This document shows positions 6,896 through 15,471 of a stretch of 64,000 nucleotides of DNA, piece by piece. Under the pieces are notes generated by a model that ran no database searches, was not told the origin of the DNA, and worked only from the letters and a program-made list of their open reading frames with translations. How positions within the stretch are numbered: position 1 is the first letter of the stretch; each line of letters begins with the position of its first letter. Origin of the DNA: Chloroflexota bacterium (GTDB lineage Bacteria; Chloroflexota; UBA11872; VXOZ01); NCBI GenBank assembly GCA_022824225.1, contig JAJEAH010000048.1, positions 1 through 64,000 of the forward strand. The letters are read 5' to 3'. The translations under genes and the position numbers were made by a program.

Positions 6896-9800
6896 CTACA
6901 GCCGCCGGTTGGAGATGACGGGTTCGGAGGCGAGGAGGTGGCGGAGGGTGCTGAGGTTGGGGAGATCAAGGATGTGGGTGAGGCCGTCGTCGAGGGCTTG
7001 ACGGGCGGGGCAGTGGGCCATGCCGGGGAGCCGCTCGAATTCGGCGGTGGCGAGTGTGTCGAAGAGGCGGGAGAGGGATTGAAGCTGGGAGGCGGGGAGA
7101 CGGCGGGGGTCGAGGACGGGCAGGTTTGCGAGGTCAGCCTTTTTCAGTGCAACCCAGCCTCCTCTTGTGCTAGTCCGCTGGGCCAGTATTGTCAGCAAGC
7201 CCAAGCTGGAGTTCATCCAAGCAACCAGCGCCTTCTCCATGGCCTCGGCTTCAACGGTGACGGGCCACCACACGTTTGATAGAACTCGCACTTCCGACTG
7301 CATGGCAACAATCCTGGTCGTCTCTAGCCAAAGCCTCTCCGATATAAGGAGCCGACTAGATTGTTGCCAAAGGTGTTCACCATACCCTGGCCGCTGTCCG
7401 CCTCTTGGCTTTACTAGTGGCGAAAGATAGGCGTCAGGCGAACACGTCATGGTCTTTCTTTGCTCCGTGTCGTGACCTTCAACCATAGGATAGGCTGTAA
7501 CCGAACTCGTCCTATCGAACCCATCAACCAGTCTCCGTCTGTCAGGGCCGATTTCACCAAGTTCCCGCAGTTTGCACAGCGGAATGCTGGCGGTTGACGG
7601 CTCGCCGGGGACCCAGACTTCTCCATCATCCAACAGGCGCGCGGCGCTCCTTAACACGTCGGCGCGGGCGAATTGGACGCCGAACCACTGCTTGCCGGCC
7701 AGGTCTGGTTCCGGGATGGAGACCACTTCGCCTACGTCCTGGCCGTCCACTCTCAGTAGCGCTGTGCCGGATTCTTCCAGTTCTGCCGGGGGCGTTTCGC
7801 TGACGGCCTGCGCGGCGCGGTGGGCGTCCACGATGCCGTCCGGGTTGTGCCAGAGGTTGACGAAGGTGGTGCGGGGTGAAGATGGGTGCTCGCCCCGTAT
7901 CGCGTACGGGGCAGGCTTTTCGTGTGACTCGTCACTCCGGCGGAGGCCGGAGTCCAGGGCACGCGGAGAGGATGGATTCCCGCTTGCGCGGGAATGACGG
8001 TCACTTTCTGGTGCGCGGGAATGACGGTCTGCTCCTGGATTCCGGTTTTCACCGGAATGACGGACTGCCTCTGGATTCCGGCTTTCGCCGGAATGACGGA
8101 ACGAGGCGCCGGTATGACGGGTTGATGCGCTGGCGCGGCGCGTGGCGATGAGCAGGGCTTCCGAGAGGTCGGTGCTGTCCGAGAAGTTCCAGCGTTGGGG
8201 ATCGTGGGACGCAATCACCATATCGAGGGTGAAGTCCTGCTCGATCAAGGCACGGGTCTGCGCCCAGGAGGGGCCGGTGCAGACGGTGAGCGGCAGCACC
8301 AAAGCCAGCCGTCCCTCGCCGGGGAGCAGGTTAGGCGAAACGGCCGCCACGAACGCCGCGCCGAGACCGGCGGTGGCGGAGGCCTGCCGCGACTTCAGGC
8401 GGCGCGCCAGTTCGTCCTGGAGCTTGCGCCGTTCTCCCGCCGGCAGACTGCCGAACAACAGATTGCCGCCCACGGAGCGCGTAAACGGCGGATTCATGAT
8501 CGCCAGGTCGAGCTTGGGCAGCGTGGCTTTCGCGCCTTCCGCCGTGCCGCGCGCGCCGCTGCCCGCCACCTGCGCCACGTCGCCGCTGGTCACGCCGGTT
8601 TCCTGCGGGGAGAGCGCGTGCTGCACCGGCGCTTCAGTCGTTCCCAGGAAGTCCAGCGAGCCGAGCGACACGCGCTCACTCTCCACGCCCAGGGGCATGA
8701 CGTAGAGGTTCATGCGGTCGAACTGGATGTGCGGGTTGAGCATCGCGAGGCTGGTGGCGGCGAAGTGAATGGCGGAAAGCTGCACGTCGTAGCCGTGCAG
8801 GGCTTGTTCCACCATGGCCTTGTGCAGCGCGGCGGCGCGCTTGCCCCCAGCGGCTTTGTGGCGGCGTTCCGCTTCCGCAGCCACCGCCATGAGCAGCGTC
8901 CCGGTGCCGCAGGCCAAATCGGCTACGCTGAGGGAGCCAGGAAACGTGTGGTCGCGCCAGTCAACGCCCGCCGGCCAGTTGTGAAAGACCAGCCGTGTCA
9001 GCAACGTGGCCGCGGGCACTGAGGTGTAGTACGCGCCAGTAAACTTGGCGTCGGACAAGAGGGTGTGGAAGAGCCGCCCCGAGAGGTCGTGGCCTTCCAC
9101 GTTGCGCGTCTCCGCTACTGCCTTGACCAGGGGCAGGATGACGGGCGTGCGCACGTCGGCCGGCCCGTCCTCGAGCACCGCGAGAATCTCGGCCGCCAAG
9201 GCAAAGACCGGCACGTAGTCGATGGTGTCGCAGATGAAGCGCCAGGTTTGCCGCAGGCTGGGAATGCCCTGCCGTGAGGCTTCGCGCACCGTTTTCACGT
9301 CATCGTTGACGGCGGCCAGGCGGTCCTGGAACGCCAGCGCGTTGAAAAGCGCCAGGCAACCGATGCGCAGCGCGGCGGCGCGGTTCTTCTCCTGGTCGGT
9401 TTCGGCTATGAGGTCGGCAATGCGGCGGGTGATGCGCTCGTGTTTATCAAGCCGGTACACCGCTTGCTCCAGCGCGTAGCTGATGGATTGCGCGGCGGCT
9501 TCCACCTGGTCCGTGACCTGCAACTCCAGGGGCAAGGTGCGCAGGTGGTCGGCGAGATCGGCGACGGAACCGGTCCGTATCTGGCGCGGCGCTTGCGGCG
9601 AAGCCTTGGCCATCTCGAGCAGCGTCGGCAACGTCGCCAGCCACCACTGGAGGTCAGCGGCTTTCTCCAGTTCCGCTTGGGTATCCTCCGCATGACGCAG
9701 CCGTTCGGGGTAGAGCACGCCGAGCACGGCGAGCGCCTCGGGAAAAGCGGCGCGGCGTTCCTGGAGTTGGGCCTCCAGAGAACTCTCCGAACCCTCCCAC

Positions 9801-9973
9801 TTGCACTCCAAGAGGATCAGGCCGCTGCGCAAGTTTATGCGCACGTCGGGCGCGCCTCGCCGGCTGCGGCGCTCCGCCTTGGCCGGAACGCCGCGCTGCG
9901 AAAGCAGAAGGGCCAGGTGGACGTTTACTTCCTCTTCGCGCGTAGTCTCTGTTTCTTTTGCTCTGCTTGCCAT
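6896..9973 (-). CDS. large N6-adenine DNA methylase with N-terminal nuclease-like domain, carrying an in-frame repeat cluster
   Basis: A 1025-residue type IIG-like restriction-modification protein. Residues 40-60 (GAPDVRI, then LILLECKW) form a PD-(D/E)xK nuclease pattern with Asp43, Glu56 and Lys58. A helical region follows, then the gamma-class methylase core with motif I VADLACGTGTLLMA near residue 350 and catalytic motif IV LAIMNPPF near 495. The C-terminal 300 residues look like a target-recognition region. Between the strands ending LLIATRR and beginning TTFVNLW, residues about 617-681 are translated F2 palindromic repeats (HSGESRNP-type peptides). They keep the frame open. With that insert removed, the order is that of intact relatives. 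It lies beside the Panacea pair in a defence-type islet. Whether nuclease and methylase are both active is unknown. Confidence 0.85.
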   Translation of the reverse strand: MASRAKETETTREEEVNVHLALLLSQRGVPAKAERRSRRGAPDVRINLRSGLILLECKWEGSESSLEAQLQERRAAFPEALAVLGVLYPERLRHAEDTQAELEKAADLQWWLATLPTLLEMAKASPQAPRQIRTGSVADLADHLRTLPLELQVTDQVEAAAQSISYALEQAVYRLDKHERITRRIADLIAETDQEKNRAAALRIGCLALFNALAFQDRLAAVNDDVKTVREASRQGIPSLRQTWRFICDTIDYVPVFALAAEILAVLEDGPADVRTPVILPLVKAVAETRNVEGHDLSGRLFHTLLSDAKFTGAYYTSVPAATLLTRLVFHNWPAGVDWRDHTFPGSLSVADLACGTGTLLMAVAAEAERRHKAAGGKRAAALHKAMVEQALHGYDVQLSAIHFAATSLAMLNPHIQFDRMNLYVMPLGVESERVSLGSLDFLGTTEAPVQHALSPQETGVTSGDVAQVAGSGARGTAEGAKATLPKLDLAIMNPPFTRSVGGNLLFGSLPAGERRKLQDELARRLKSRQASATAGLGAAFVAAVSPNLLPGEGRLALVLPLTVCTGPSWAQTRALIEQDFTLDMVIASHDPQRWNFSDSTDLSEALLIATRRASASTRHTGASFRHSGESRNPEAVRHSGENRNPGADRHSRAPESDRHSRASGNPSSPRALDSGLRRSDESHEKPAPYAIRGEHPSSPRTTFVNLWHNPDGIVDAHRAAQAVSETPPAELEESGTALLRVDGQDVGEVVSIPEPDLAGKQWFGVQFARADVLRSAARLLDDGEVWVPGEPSTASIPLCKLRELGEIGPDRRRLVDGFDRTSSVTAYPMVEGHDTEQRKTMTCSPDAYLSPLVKPRGGQRPGYGEHLWQQSSRLLISERLWLETTRIVAMQSEVRVLSNVWWPVTVEAEAMEKALVAWMNSSLGLLTILAQRTSTRGGWVALKKADLANLPVLDPRRLPASQLQSLSRLFDTLATAEFERLPGMAHCPARQALDDGLTHILDLPNLSTLRHLLASEPVISNRRL
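7931..8120. repeat. cluster of six F2 palindromes inside the methylase coding sequence
   Basis: Units at 7931-7956, 7974-8000, 8013-8027 (half), 8037-8063, 8073-8099 and 8108-8120 (half). Full units have the form GGATTCCGGCTTTCGCCGGA followed by ATGACGG. The whole cluster stays in the methylase frame without a stop. Confidence 0.9.
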
Positions 9974-10099
9974 TGTTGGTGGTTTCCCTATTGCGCGGGG
10001 CTAAGGGTGCACGGCCTTGGTTTTTGGATTACGCAGATGTTTGCGCGTTGTGGCGCCAAGAGCGGGGGACAAGCCCCTGCGCTACTTCAAGGCACAGAT

Positions 10100-10126
10100 G
10101 GATTCCCGCGTGCGCGGGAAAGACGG
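10100..10126. repeat. F2 dispersed palindrome
   Basis: GGATTCCCGCGTGCGCGGGA followed by AAGACGG lies in the gap between the methylase and the amidohydrolase. An F6 unit (GGGGACAAGCCCCTGCGCTA) lies just upstream at about 10064-10084. A second F6 copy is at about 25615-25634. Confidence 0.85.
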
Positions 10127-10202
10127 ACAGGATTGGCGCCCCTGGGGGGTTTAGTAGACTTGCGATTGCGCTTGTCACAAGACCGCAATTCGCCCTCTCG
10201 CC

Positions 10203-11018
10203 CTAGCACTTCGTCTTGAACAACCGCGCCAGGTTCTCGCCGAGGATTAGTTTCTTTTCCGCTTCGGTGATTGGGGACAGGAGCACGCGGCCGAGTTGGT
10301 AGGTGGCGCAGGTCCAGGGCATATCGGAGCCGTAGAGGATCTTGTTCGCGCCGGCGAGGCGCACCATTTCGGTGAAGTCGCCGCGGTAGCCCACTGAAGC
10401 CGCGGTATCCAGGTAGACGTTCGGTTCTTCCGCCGCCACCTGCACCAGATCCAGGCTGCTCTTGGGACTGCCGCCGGCGGCGTGGGCCACGATGAAGTGG
10501 GCGCCGGGATATTCGCGGGCGATGCGGCGCAGCGTCGCGGGCGTGCCGGTGCCGTGGCTGATGAGGGGCAGGCGGTGGCGGTGGGCCAGCTCGAACGCGG
10601 GCACGTAGCCGGGGCCGTCGAAGGGATAATTGGCCGTGCCGGTATGCAGCTTGATGCCCACCGCGCCGGCATCCAAGCAGCGCTGCAACTCGTCCCGCAC
10701 CAGGTCCGCCTCGTGGGGATCGGGCACGGCGTAGGCCAGCAAGCGGCCGGGGAACTGCCGCGCCGCCGCCAGCGAGATGTCGTTGCCTTCCCGCATGTCC
10801 AGCAAGATTGCCATAGAAGAAAAGACACACGCCTGGTCCATGCCCACGCGGTCCATGGTGCGCACCATGCCCGCGGCGTCGTTGAAGGTCTGGTAGAAGA
10901 GCGCGGTGGGGCCCACGTGACAGTGGTTGTCGATGACCAGCGTGCCGTGGAGCGGCGTGCCGTCCAGGGCCTGTTCGCGAAGTGACGAGGTGGGTGCGGT
11001 GGGAGCGCCTGCTGCCAT
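10203..11018 (-). CDS. amidohydrolase family 2 protein (TIM-barrel metal-dependent hydrolase)
   Basis: A 271-residue protein of the ACMSD/amidohydrolase_2 type. The first strand IDNHCHVG gives the HxH metal ligands. GIKLHTG, LISHGTGTPATLRRI and FIVAHAAGG follow in order, and LYGSDMPW near the C-terminus supplies the last Asp. These enzymes hydrolyse or decarboxylate small cyclic or carboxylated compounds. The ORF track extends 75 residues further upstream into CRISPR-like repeats, so I start at ATG 11018 (MAAGAPTAPTSS). A second paralogous hydrolase lies at 16.9 kb. The substrate is unknown. Confidence 0.85.
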   Translation of the reverse strand: MAAGAPTAPTSSLREQALDGTPLHGTLVIDNHCHVGPTALFYQTFNDAAGMVRTMDRVGMDQACVFSSMAILLDMREGNDISLAAARQFPGRLLAYAVPDPHEADLVRDELQRCLDAGAVGIKLHTGTANYPFDGPGYVPAFELAHRHRLPLISHGTGTPATLRRIAREYPGAHFIVAHAAGGSPKSSLDLVQVAAEEPNVYLDTAASVGYRGDFTEMVRLAGANKILYGSDMPWTCATYQLGRVLLSPITEAEKKLILGENLARLFKTKC

Positions 11019-11110
11019 GGGTGCCTGCCTCACGTTCGTGGTGTGTGTTGGCTCGTCGCGGGGTTGCTGGCTATGATTATACCCCGCGGCGCGGCCAAAC
11101 CGTCTGGGGT

Positions 11111-11505
11111 GGCGGCCCCCTGCGCGGGGAACGGCCTGGCTGAAGTCAACGTCGGCATACGCGCCAAAGGTGGCGGCCCCCTGCGCGGGGAACGGACGTC
11201 CGCTGCCGCCTCTGCGCCCGCCGCGTCGGCGCGGCAGTCCCATTCGCGCCGGACGACGCCCATTCCGTCATTCCGGCGAAAGCCGGAATCCAGGGCAGCC
11301 CCATGCACGCGAGGCGGCGACAAGATCAAGGTGCTGCACGGCCTGCGCGCGCAAAGCAGCCCCATGCACGCGAGGCAGTGACGCACTGCCGCCAGTGGGT
11401 CTTTGCCCCACCCCTGGCAGCCCCATGCACGCGAGGCGGCGACCTTGCTGCTCGTGCTGCTGAGCAAACGCTCAACGGCGGCCCCATGCACGAGACGCGC
11501 CGCCA
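11111..11505 (-). CRISPR. degenerate type I-E-like CRISPR array, seven units in exact 61-bp register
   Basis: Repeat-like units begin at 11111, 11172, 11233, 11294, 11355, 11416 and 11477, each exactly 61 bases apart. That matches the 29-bp repeat plus 32-bp spacer of type I-E arrays. Units 1-2 share GGCGGCCCCCTGCGCGGGGA. Units 4-6 share GCAGCCCCATGCACGCGAGG. Units 3 and 7 are diverged. On the minus strand units 1-2 read CGTTCCCCGCGCAGGGGG, close to the classic GTTCCCCGCGC start, and units 4-6 can form a six-pair hairpin with G-U pairs. The intervening 32-base stretches are all different. No cas gene is present in the window, so the array is probably relic or orphan. The alternative is an unrelated tandem repeat. 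Confidence 0.6.
11267..11292. repeat. F2 dispersed palindrome occupying CRISPR spacer 3
   Basis: GTCATTCCGGCGAAAGCCGG followed by AATCCA fills nearly all of the 32-base interval between units 3 and 4 without disturbing the 61-bp register. Confidence 0.85.
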
Positions 11506-11762
11506 ATCCGGCTGCGCCGCCCTCTTCCCCAGCGGCACGGAGCGCACCGGCGGCGCGCGCCAAGCGGTTTGTCTGCCGCCCTCCCGCTGTGCGCCGCATT
11601 CCCGCACGGGCCAAACTATGCGTCCGGCCCGCTCCGCCATCCGGCAGTTTCCACAGCGCTGATTACCCTTCGTGGTACGATACACCGGTAAGTTCAATGC
11701 GCAGCGCATCCGCGAGTATAGCGCCAGTGGTCCCGCTGGCCGCCGCTCCCAAGAGGGATTCT

Positions 11763-12830
11763 ATGGAACGCACGAAAGACCCCTCGGAACACGCCAGAGA
11801 ACCGACGACGCCGACACCAACGCCGCCACCGACGCGCGCCGAGAACCTGCAGGAGCGCACGCTCGACGCCGGCGAGTACGTGGCATCCCTGCCGGAACGC
11901 CTGGTGCGCAGCGCTGCCGCCGGGGCCGGCGGCCTGGTGCACGAGACCTCCGAGGTCGTGCTGCCGCCGCCGATACGCCACTCGCAACTCTATCAGTCCA
12001 CCATCGGGCGCATGGTGCGCATAGTGGTGGAATTCGTAGGCGGCGTGTCAGGGCCGGAAGCGGCTGACGCGATGGCGATACAGGACCTCGCCGTGCGCAA
12101 GCTGGCCGGCAACGCGGTAGAGGTGGCGAGCGTGGTGGCCGTGGGGTGGTCGCCGCTCTGGATGCTGGCGGCGGCGGCTGACGTCACCGGCGGCACACGG
12201 GCGTATTTGGACGCTTTCGTGAAAGAACTCGAAGACTCTCACGTGCTGCCGCCGGACGCCAACGTTTCCTCCGTGGACGAACTGCTCGCCGCGCTGGGGA
12301 ACACCTCCGGCCAAATGGCCGATACAATTGACATCCCGCCGCTGGCGCTCAATGACATGCGCACGAGTTTGCAGGAATTTCGCAGCCACGCCGGGCAACT
12401 CCCCGACCCGCGCGACCTCACCCAGATATTCACGGAAATGAACCGCGCCGCGGCGGAACAGAACCGCTCGCTGTTCACGGTTTCGTCGCTCGTCGCCGCC
12501 GGAGCGGTGCAGGCGGGCATCCAGCTTGGCAACGTGCATGTCTTTTCGTTTTATCGGGGCTCGCTGAGCACAATTCGCGCGGAAGGCGTGCCGGCATATC
12601 TGCAACGCATCAGCCAACCGTACCTGGAAGCCGCCGCGCTGCACCTGCGCCCCAGCAGCAGCACCCACACCCAACGGCTCCTCCGGCGCTTTCTCACCCG
12701 GCGCTGGCGCAAACGCTCTGCCAACGAGGGCTCTCCCCCCGCAATAGAGGCGACAAAGACGGACAGGCCGGAGGAATCCCGCGCCGGCGACCCCGAGGAC
12801 GATACCACGCGCCAATCGCAAAGGCCATGA
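11763..12830 (+). CDS. hypothetical protein, 355 aa, proline-rich N-terminus and basic C-terminus
   Basis: I recognise no family. ATG 11763 is chosen because AAGAGGGA lies just before it; the track's longer ORF runs back into the CRISPR-like array. Residues 1-30 are charged and Pro/Thr-rich (TTPTPTPPPT). The centre is largely helical with moderately hydrophobic stretches (VEVASVVAVGWSPLWMLAAA and LFTVSSLVAAGAVQAGIQLG) that could be membrane-associated or buried. The C-terminus is rich in Arg/Lys and then in acidic residues. It is co-directional with coaX, which begins 248 bases downstream. It may be a lineage-specific envelope-associated protein, but the sequence does not prove that. Confidence 0.65.
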   Translation: MERTKDPSEHAREPTTPTPTPPPTRAENLQERTLDAGEYVASLPERLVRSAAAGAGGLVHETSEVVLPPPIRHSQLYQSTIGRMVRIVVEFVGGVSGPEAADAMAIQDLAVRKLAGNAVEVASVVAVGWSPLWMLAAAADVTGGTRAYLDAFVKELEDSHVLPPDANVSSVDELLAALGNTSGQMADTIDIPPLALNDMRTSLQEFRSHAGQLPDPRDLTQIFTEMNRAAAEQNRSLFTVSSLVAAGAVQAGIQLGNVHVFSFYRGSLSTIRAEGVPAYLQRISQPYLEAAALHLRPSSSTHTQRLLRRFLTRRWRKRSANEGSPPAIEATKTDRPEESRAGDPEDDTTRQSQRP

Positions 12831-13078
12831 GCGAAAATACCCCCACGCCCCGACCGCCGCCGGACACGATCGTGCCATACCGGCGGCGTATCTGAGACAG
12901 GCAGGCGATGTTTGGGCATAGAAAATCTACCCTTTACTGCCTCCCTTTTGCGATTCCGCCTTCTCTGCTGAGTGTTTCCCTGCGCGCAGGCAGCGGTAAA
13001 GGACATCCGGTCCGCCGCAGAGCGGGCGCGGCGGCAAGAACGAGCAAGCGGTCGCACCGATCGACAGGACACTAAGCA

Positions 13079-13849
13079 ATGCTTCTCGTACTGGACATCG
13101 GCAACACGAATATCGCCGTGGGCGCTTTCGAAGCGAGCGCGCTGAAGGGGTCCTGGCGGCTGAATACGGAAATCGGCAAGACGAGCGACGAATACGGCGT
13201 GCAAATCGTTGCGTTTATACGGCATGCCGGACTGGACGCACACCGCTGCGAAGCCGTCATCGTATCCAGCGTGGTGCCGCCGCTGGCGCGCGCCGTCAAC
13301 GATCTCTGCGTCAAGTATCTGGGGCATACGCCCGTGCTCATCGATCCCCGCGCCGTGCCCGGCGTGGCGGTGGAGATCGACCGGCCGGAGGAAGTCGGCG
13401 CCGACCGGGTGGTGAACGCGGCAGCGGCCTTCGAGCGCCACGGCGGCCCGTGCATCGTCATCGACTTCGGCACGGCTACCACCTTCGACGTAGTCTCGGC
13501 GGCGGGCAACTACACAGGCGGCGCCATCGCGCCGGGGCTGGGTCTGGCCACGGAAGCCCTGGTCGCCCATGCCTCCCGCCTCTACCGCGTTGAGTTCGTG
13601 CCGCCAAAAACGGTGGTGGGCAAGAGCACCATCCACGCCATGCAGTCCGGCATCATGCTCGGCTATCTTTCCTTGGTGGAAGGCATGATCCGCCGCTTTC
13701 ACGACGAGATTGGCGTCTGCACGGTGGTGGCAACCGGCGGTTTTGCCGGCCTCTTTGCTAAGCACACGTCGGTGATCGACGCGGTAGACGCGAACCTGAC
13801 GCTGGAAGGCCTGCGGATAGTGTACGACCGCCTGCAACGGGGCACGTAG
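13079..13849 (+). CDS. coaX: type III pantothenate kinase
   Basis: A 256-residue ASKHA-fold kinase catalysing the first step of CoA synthesis, pantothenate to 4'-phosphopantothenate. MLLVLDIGNTNIAVGAF at the N-terminus carries the phosphate-1 motif with catalytic Asp6. EEVGADRVVNAAAAF and CIVIDFGTATTFDVV are the pantothenate/phosphate-2 region. GGAIAPGLGL follows, and VVATGGFAGLF is the adenosine motif. Length is normal for CoaX. The coaBC gene for the next two steps lies 324 bases downstream on the same strand, so the two may form a functional cluster even if each has its own promoter. Confidence 0.97.
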   Translation: MLLVLDIGNTNIAVGAFEASALKGSWRLNTEIGKTSDEYGVQIVAFIRHAGLDAHRCEAVIVSSVVPPLARAVNDLCVKYLGHTPVLIDPRAVPGVAVEIDRPEEVGADRVVNAAAAFERHGGPCIVIDFGTATTFDVVSAAGNYTGGAIAPGLGLATEALVAHASRLYRVEFVPPKTVVGKSTIHAMQSGIMLGYLSLVEGMIRRFHDEIGVCTVVATGGFAGLFAKHTSVIDAVDANLTLEGLRIVYDRLQRGT

Positions 13850-14173
13850 GTCGGCTCGTTTCAGTCGCTCTTGGCCCAGTACCACCGTCGCGCGCGGGGC
13901 CTTTCGCCTGCGCCGTGCCAAGCTCTGCCTTGCCCGCGGTTGCCAACCTTTGCCACGCAGAGACGGAGGTTACCCGCCCTGCGCTCTTTCTCCGCAGATT
14001 CCGCCAAGCCGTGCCGCGCCGGGACGGAAGTCTACCTGAGTGAAAGCAACGCTGCGCGCATCGATTTGGTGGGGAGTCTTGGGCCCGGCGCTCAAGTCCG
14101 CGATGCTATTCCCCGCCCGTATACTGGTGTACAGTGAGACCGGTGCCCTGAGGGAGTTGAGGGGAGCGAGCGC
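13850..14173. other. gap between coaX and coaBC
   Basis: 324 bases without a supportable gene. GTATACT near 14118 could be a -10 for coaBC, but no matching -35 is convincing. Confidence 0.4.
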
Positions 14174-15382
14174 ATGAGCGTCTTGGGCGGAAAGAACATC
14201 CTGCTTGGCGTGTGCGGCAGCATTGCCGCCTTCAAGGCGGTGGCGTTGGCCAGCCAGCTCAACCAGGCCGGGGCGGCGGTCACTACTATTCTCACCAAAG
14301 ACGCCGCGCGCTTCGTTACGCCGCTTTCGTTCACGAGCGTCACGCAGCGTCCGGCCTACATCGACCTCTACACGCCCGATCCCGGCCGCATCTTGCACAT
14401 TGCCCTGGCCGAGGAGGCCGACCTGCTGGCCGTCGTGCCCGCCACCGCACACACCCTGGGCCGCATGGCGCAGGGACTGGCCGACGATCTCCTGACCTGC
14501 ACCGTTCTCAGCACACAAGCGCCGGTGCTCGTTGCTCCCGCCATGGACGGCGGCATGTTCACCAATCCCGCCACACAGCAGAATCTGGCGACTCTGCGGG
14601 AGCGGGGCGTGCACGTGGTGGAGCCGTTGGCCGGCAGGCTGGCGTCGGGTCTCGTGGCCCAGGGGCGGCTGCCGGAAGTGGATGCGCTCATCGCCGAAAT
14701 GCGCGCCGTGCTCGGCAGCGGCGGCCCACTGGCGGGCAAGACGGTGGTCGTTACCGCGGGCGGCACGCAGGAGCCGCTGGACCCCGTGCGCTACATCGGC
14801 AACCGCTCCAGCGGCAAGATGGGATTCGCCCTGGCGGAGGCGGCCAGAGACTACGGGGCGCGGGTGATACTCATCACAGGCGCCACCACCGCGCCGCCGC
14901 CCCACGGCATGGAAACAGTTTCCGCAACCACGGCCGCCGCCATGCAGGCCGCGGTCAACGAACACACCGCCCAGGCGGATGCGCTGATCATGGCCGCGGC
15001 AGTCGCCGACTACCGGCCCCAGACTGCCCAGGGCCAAAAGACGAAACGCACCGGCGATTCGCTTGCCCTTACCCTGGTTGAGAACGAGGACATTCTGGCC
15101 CAAGTCCCGCACACCCTCGTGAAAGTCGGCTTCGCCGCCGAGACCGAGCACATGATAGAGCATGCGGAGAGCAAACTCACGCGCAAGAGCGCGGACCTCA
15201 TCGTCGCCAATGATGTGTCTCGAGCCGACAGCGGCTTTGGCACGGACACGAACCAGGTGGTGATCCTGAGCAGAGATAGACCCCCGGAGTCGCTGCCGGT
15301 GCTCGCCAAGACCGAGGTCGCCGAGACCATCCTGCAACGTGTGGCAGCCCTCCTCCGGCACGGGGCCGGCCGTTCGTGCTGA
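14174..15382 (+). CDS. coaBC: bifunctional phosphopantothenoylcysteine decarboxylase / phosphopantothenate-cysteine ligase
   Basis: A 402-residue flavoprotein for the second and third dedicated steps of CoA synthesis. The CoaC half (1-185) has GVCGSIAAFKA for FMN binding and HIALAEEADLLAVVPATA with the active-site His. The CoaB half (about 190-402) begins VVVTAGGTQEPLDPVRYIGN and has NRSSGKMG, DALIMAAAVADYRP and VGFAAETE. Two CoaC residues differ from the E. coli enzyme. The PxMNxxM motif is PAMDGGM (Asn to Asp), and the substrate-clamp Cys position reads LASGLVAQGRLPE (Ser). I believe these variants occur in other Chloroflexota, so loss of function is not implied. A GGGGAG ribosome site precedes ATG 14174. 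Confidence 0.96.
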   Translation: MSVLGGKNILLGVCGSIAAFKAVALASQLNQAGAAVTTILTKDAARFVTPLSFTSVTQRPAYIDLYTPDPGRILHIALAEEADLLAVVPATAHTLGRMAQGLADDLLTCTVLSTQAPVLVAPAMDGGMFTNPATQQNLATLRERGVHVVEPLAGRLASGLVAQGRLPEVDALIAEMRAVLGSGGPLAGKTVVVTAGGTQEPLDPVRYIGNRSSGKMGFALAEAARDYGARVILITGATTAPPPHGMETVSATTAAAMQAAVNEHTAQADALIMAAAVADYRPQTAQGQKTKRTGDSLALTLVENEDILAQVPHTLVKVGFAAETEHMIEHAESKLTRKSADLIVANDVSRADSGFGTDTNQVVILSRDRPPESLPVLAKTEVAETILQRVAALLRHGAGRSC

Positions 15383-15471
15383 GCGTGTCGTAGCACGTCC
15401 GACGGCGAGTTGCTTCTGGGACTGTTCAAGGTTGGTTGCGGCGGTGGGGCAAACAAGACACGGCTCTCGGC

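Larger units (their letters stand above)
11019..11762. other. gap holding the decayed CRISPR-like array
   Basis: No real gene is seen between the amidohydrolase and the ORF beginning at 11763. The overlapping ORFs in the track (for example those rich in SPMHARR-like peptides) are products of the repeated DNA. Promoters for both flanking divergent genes should lie at the two ends. Confidence 0.6.

Noticed and set aside
7753-8214. 153-aa minus-strand ORF with VIPAKAGIQ-like peptides
   Set aside because: It is an out-of-frame reading of the F2 cluster inside the methylase; such peptides are well-known false translations of this repeat.
11043-11463. Arg/Pro-rich ORFs (112, 97 and 119 aa) over the CRISPR-like region
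   Set aside because: They arise from the repeated DNA in several frames, with no start signals or family features.
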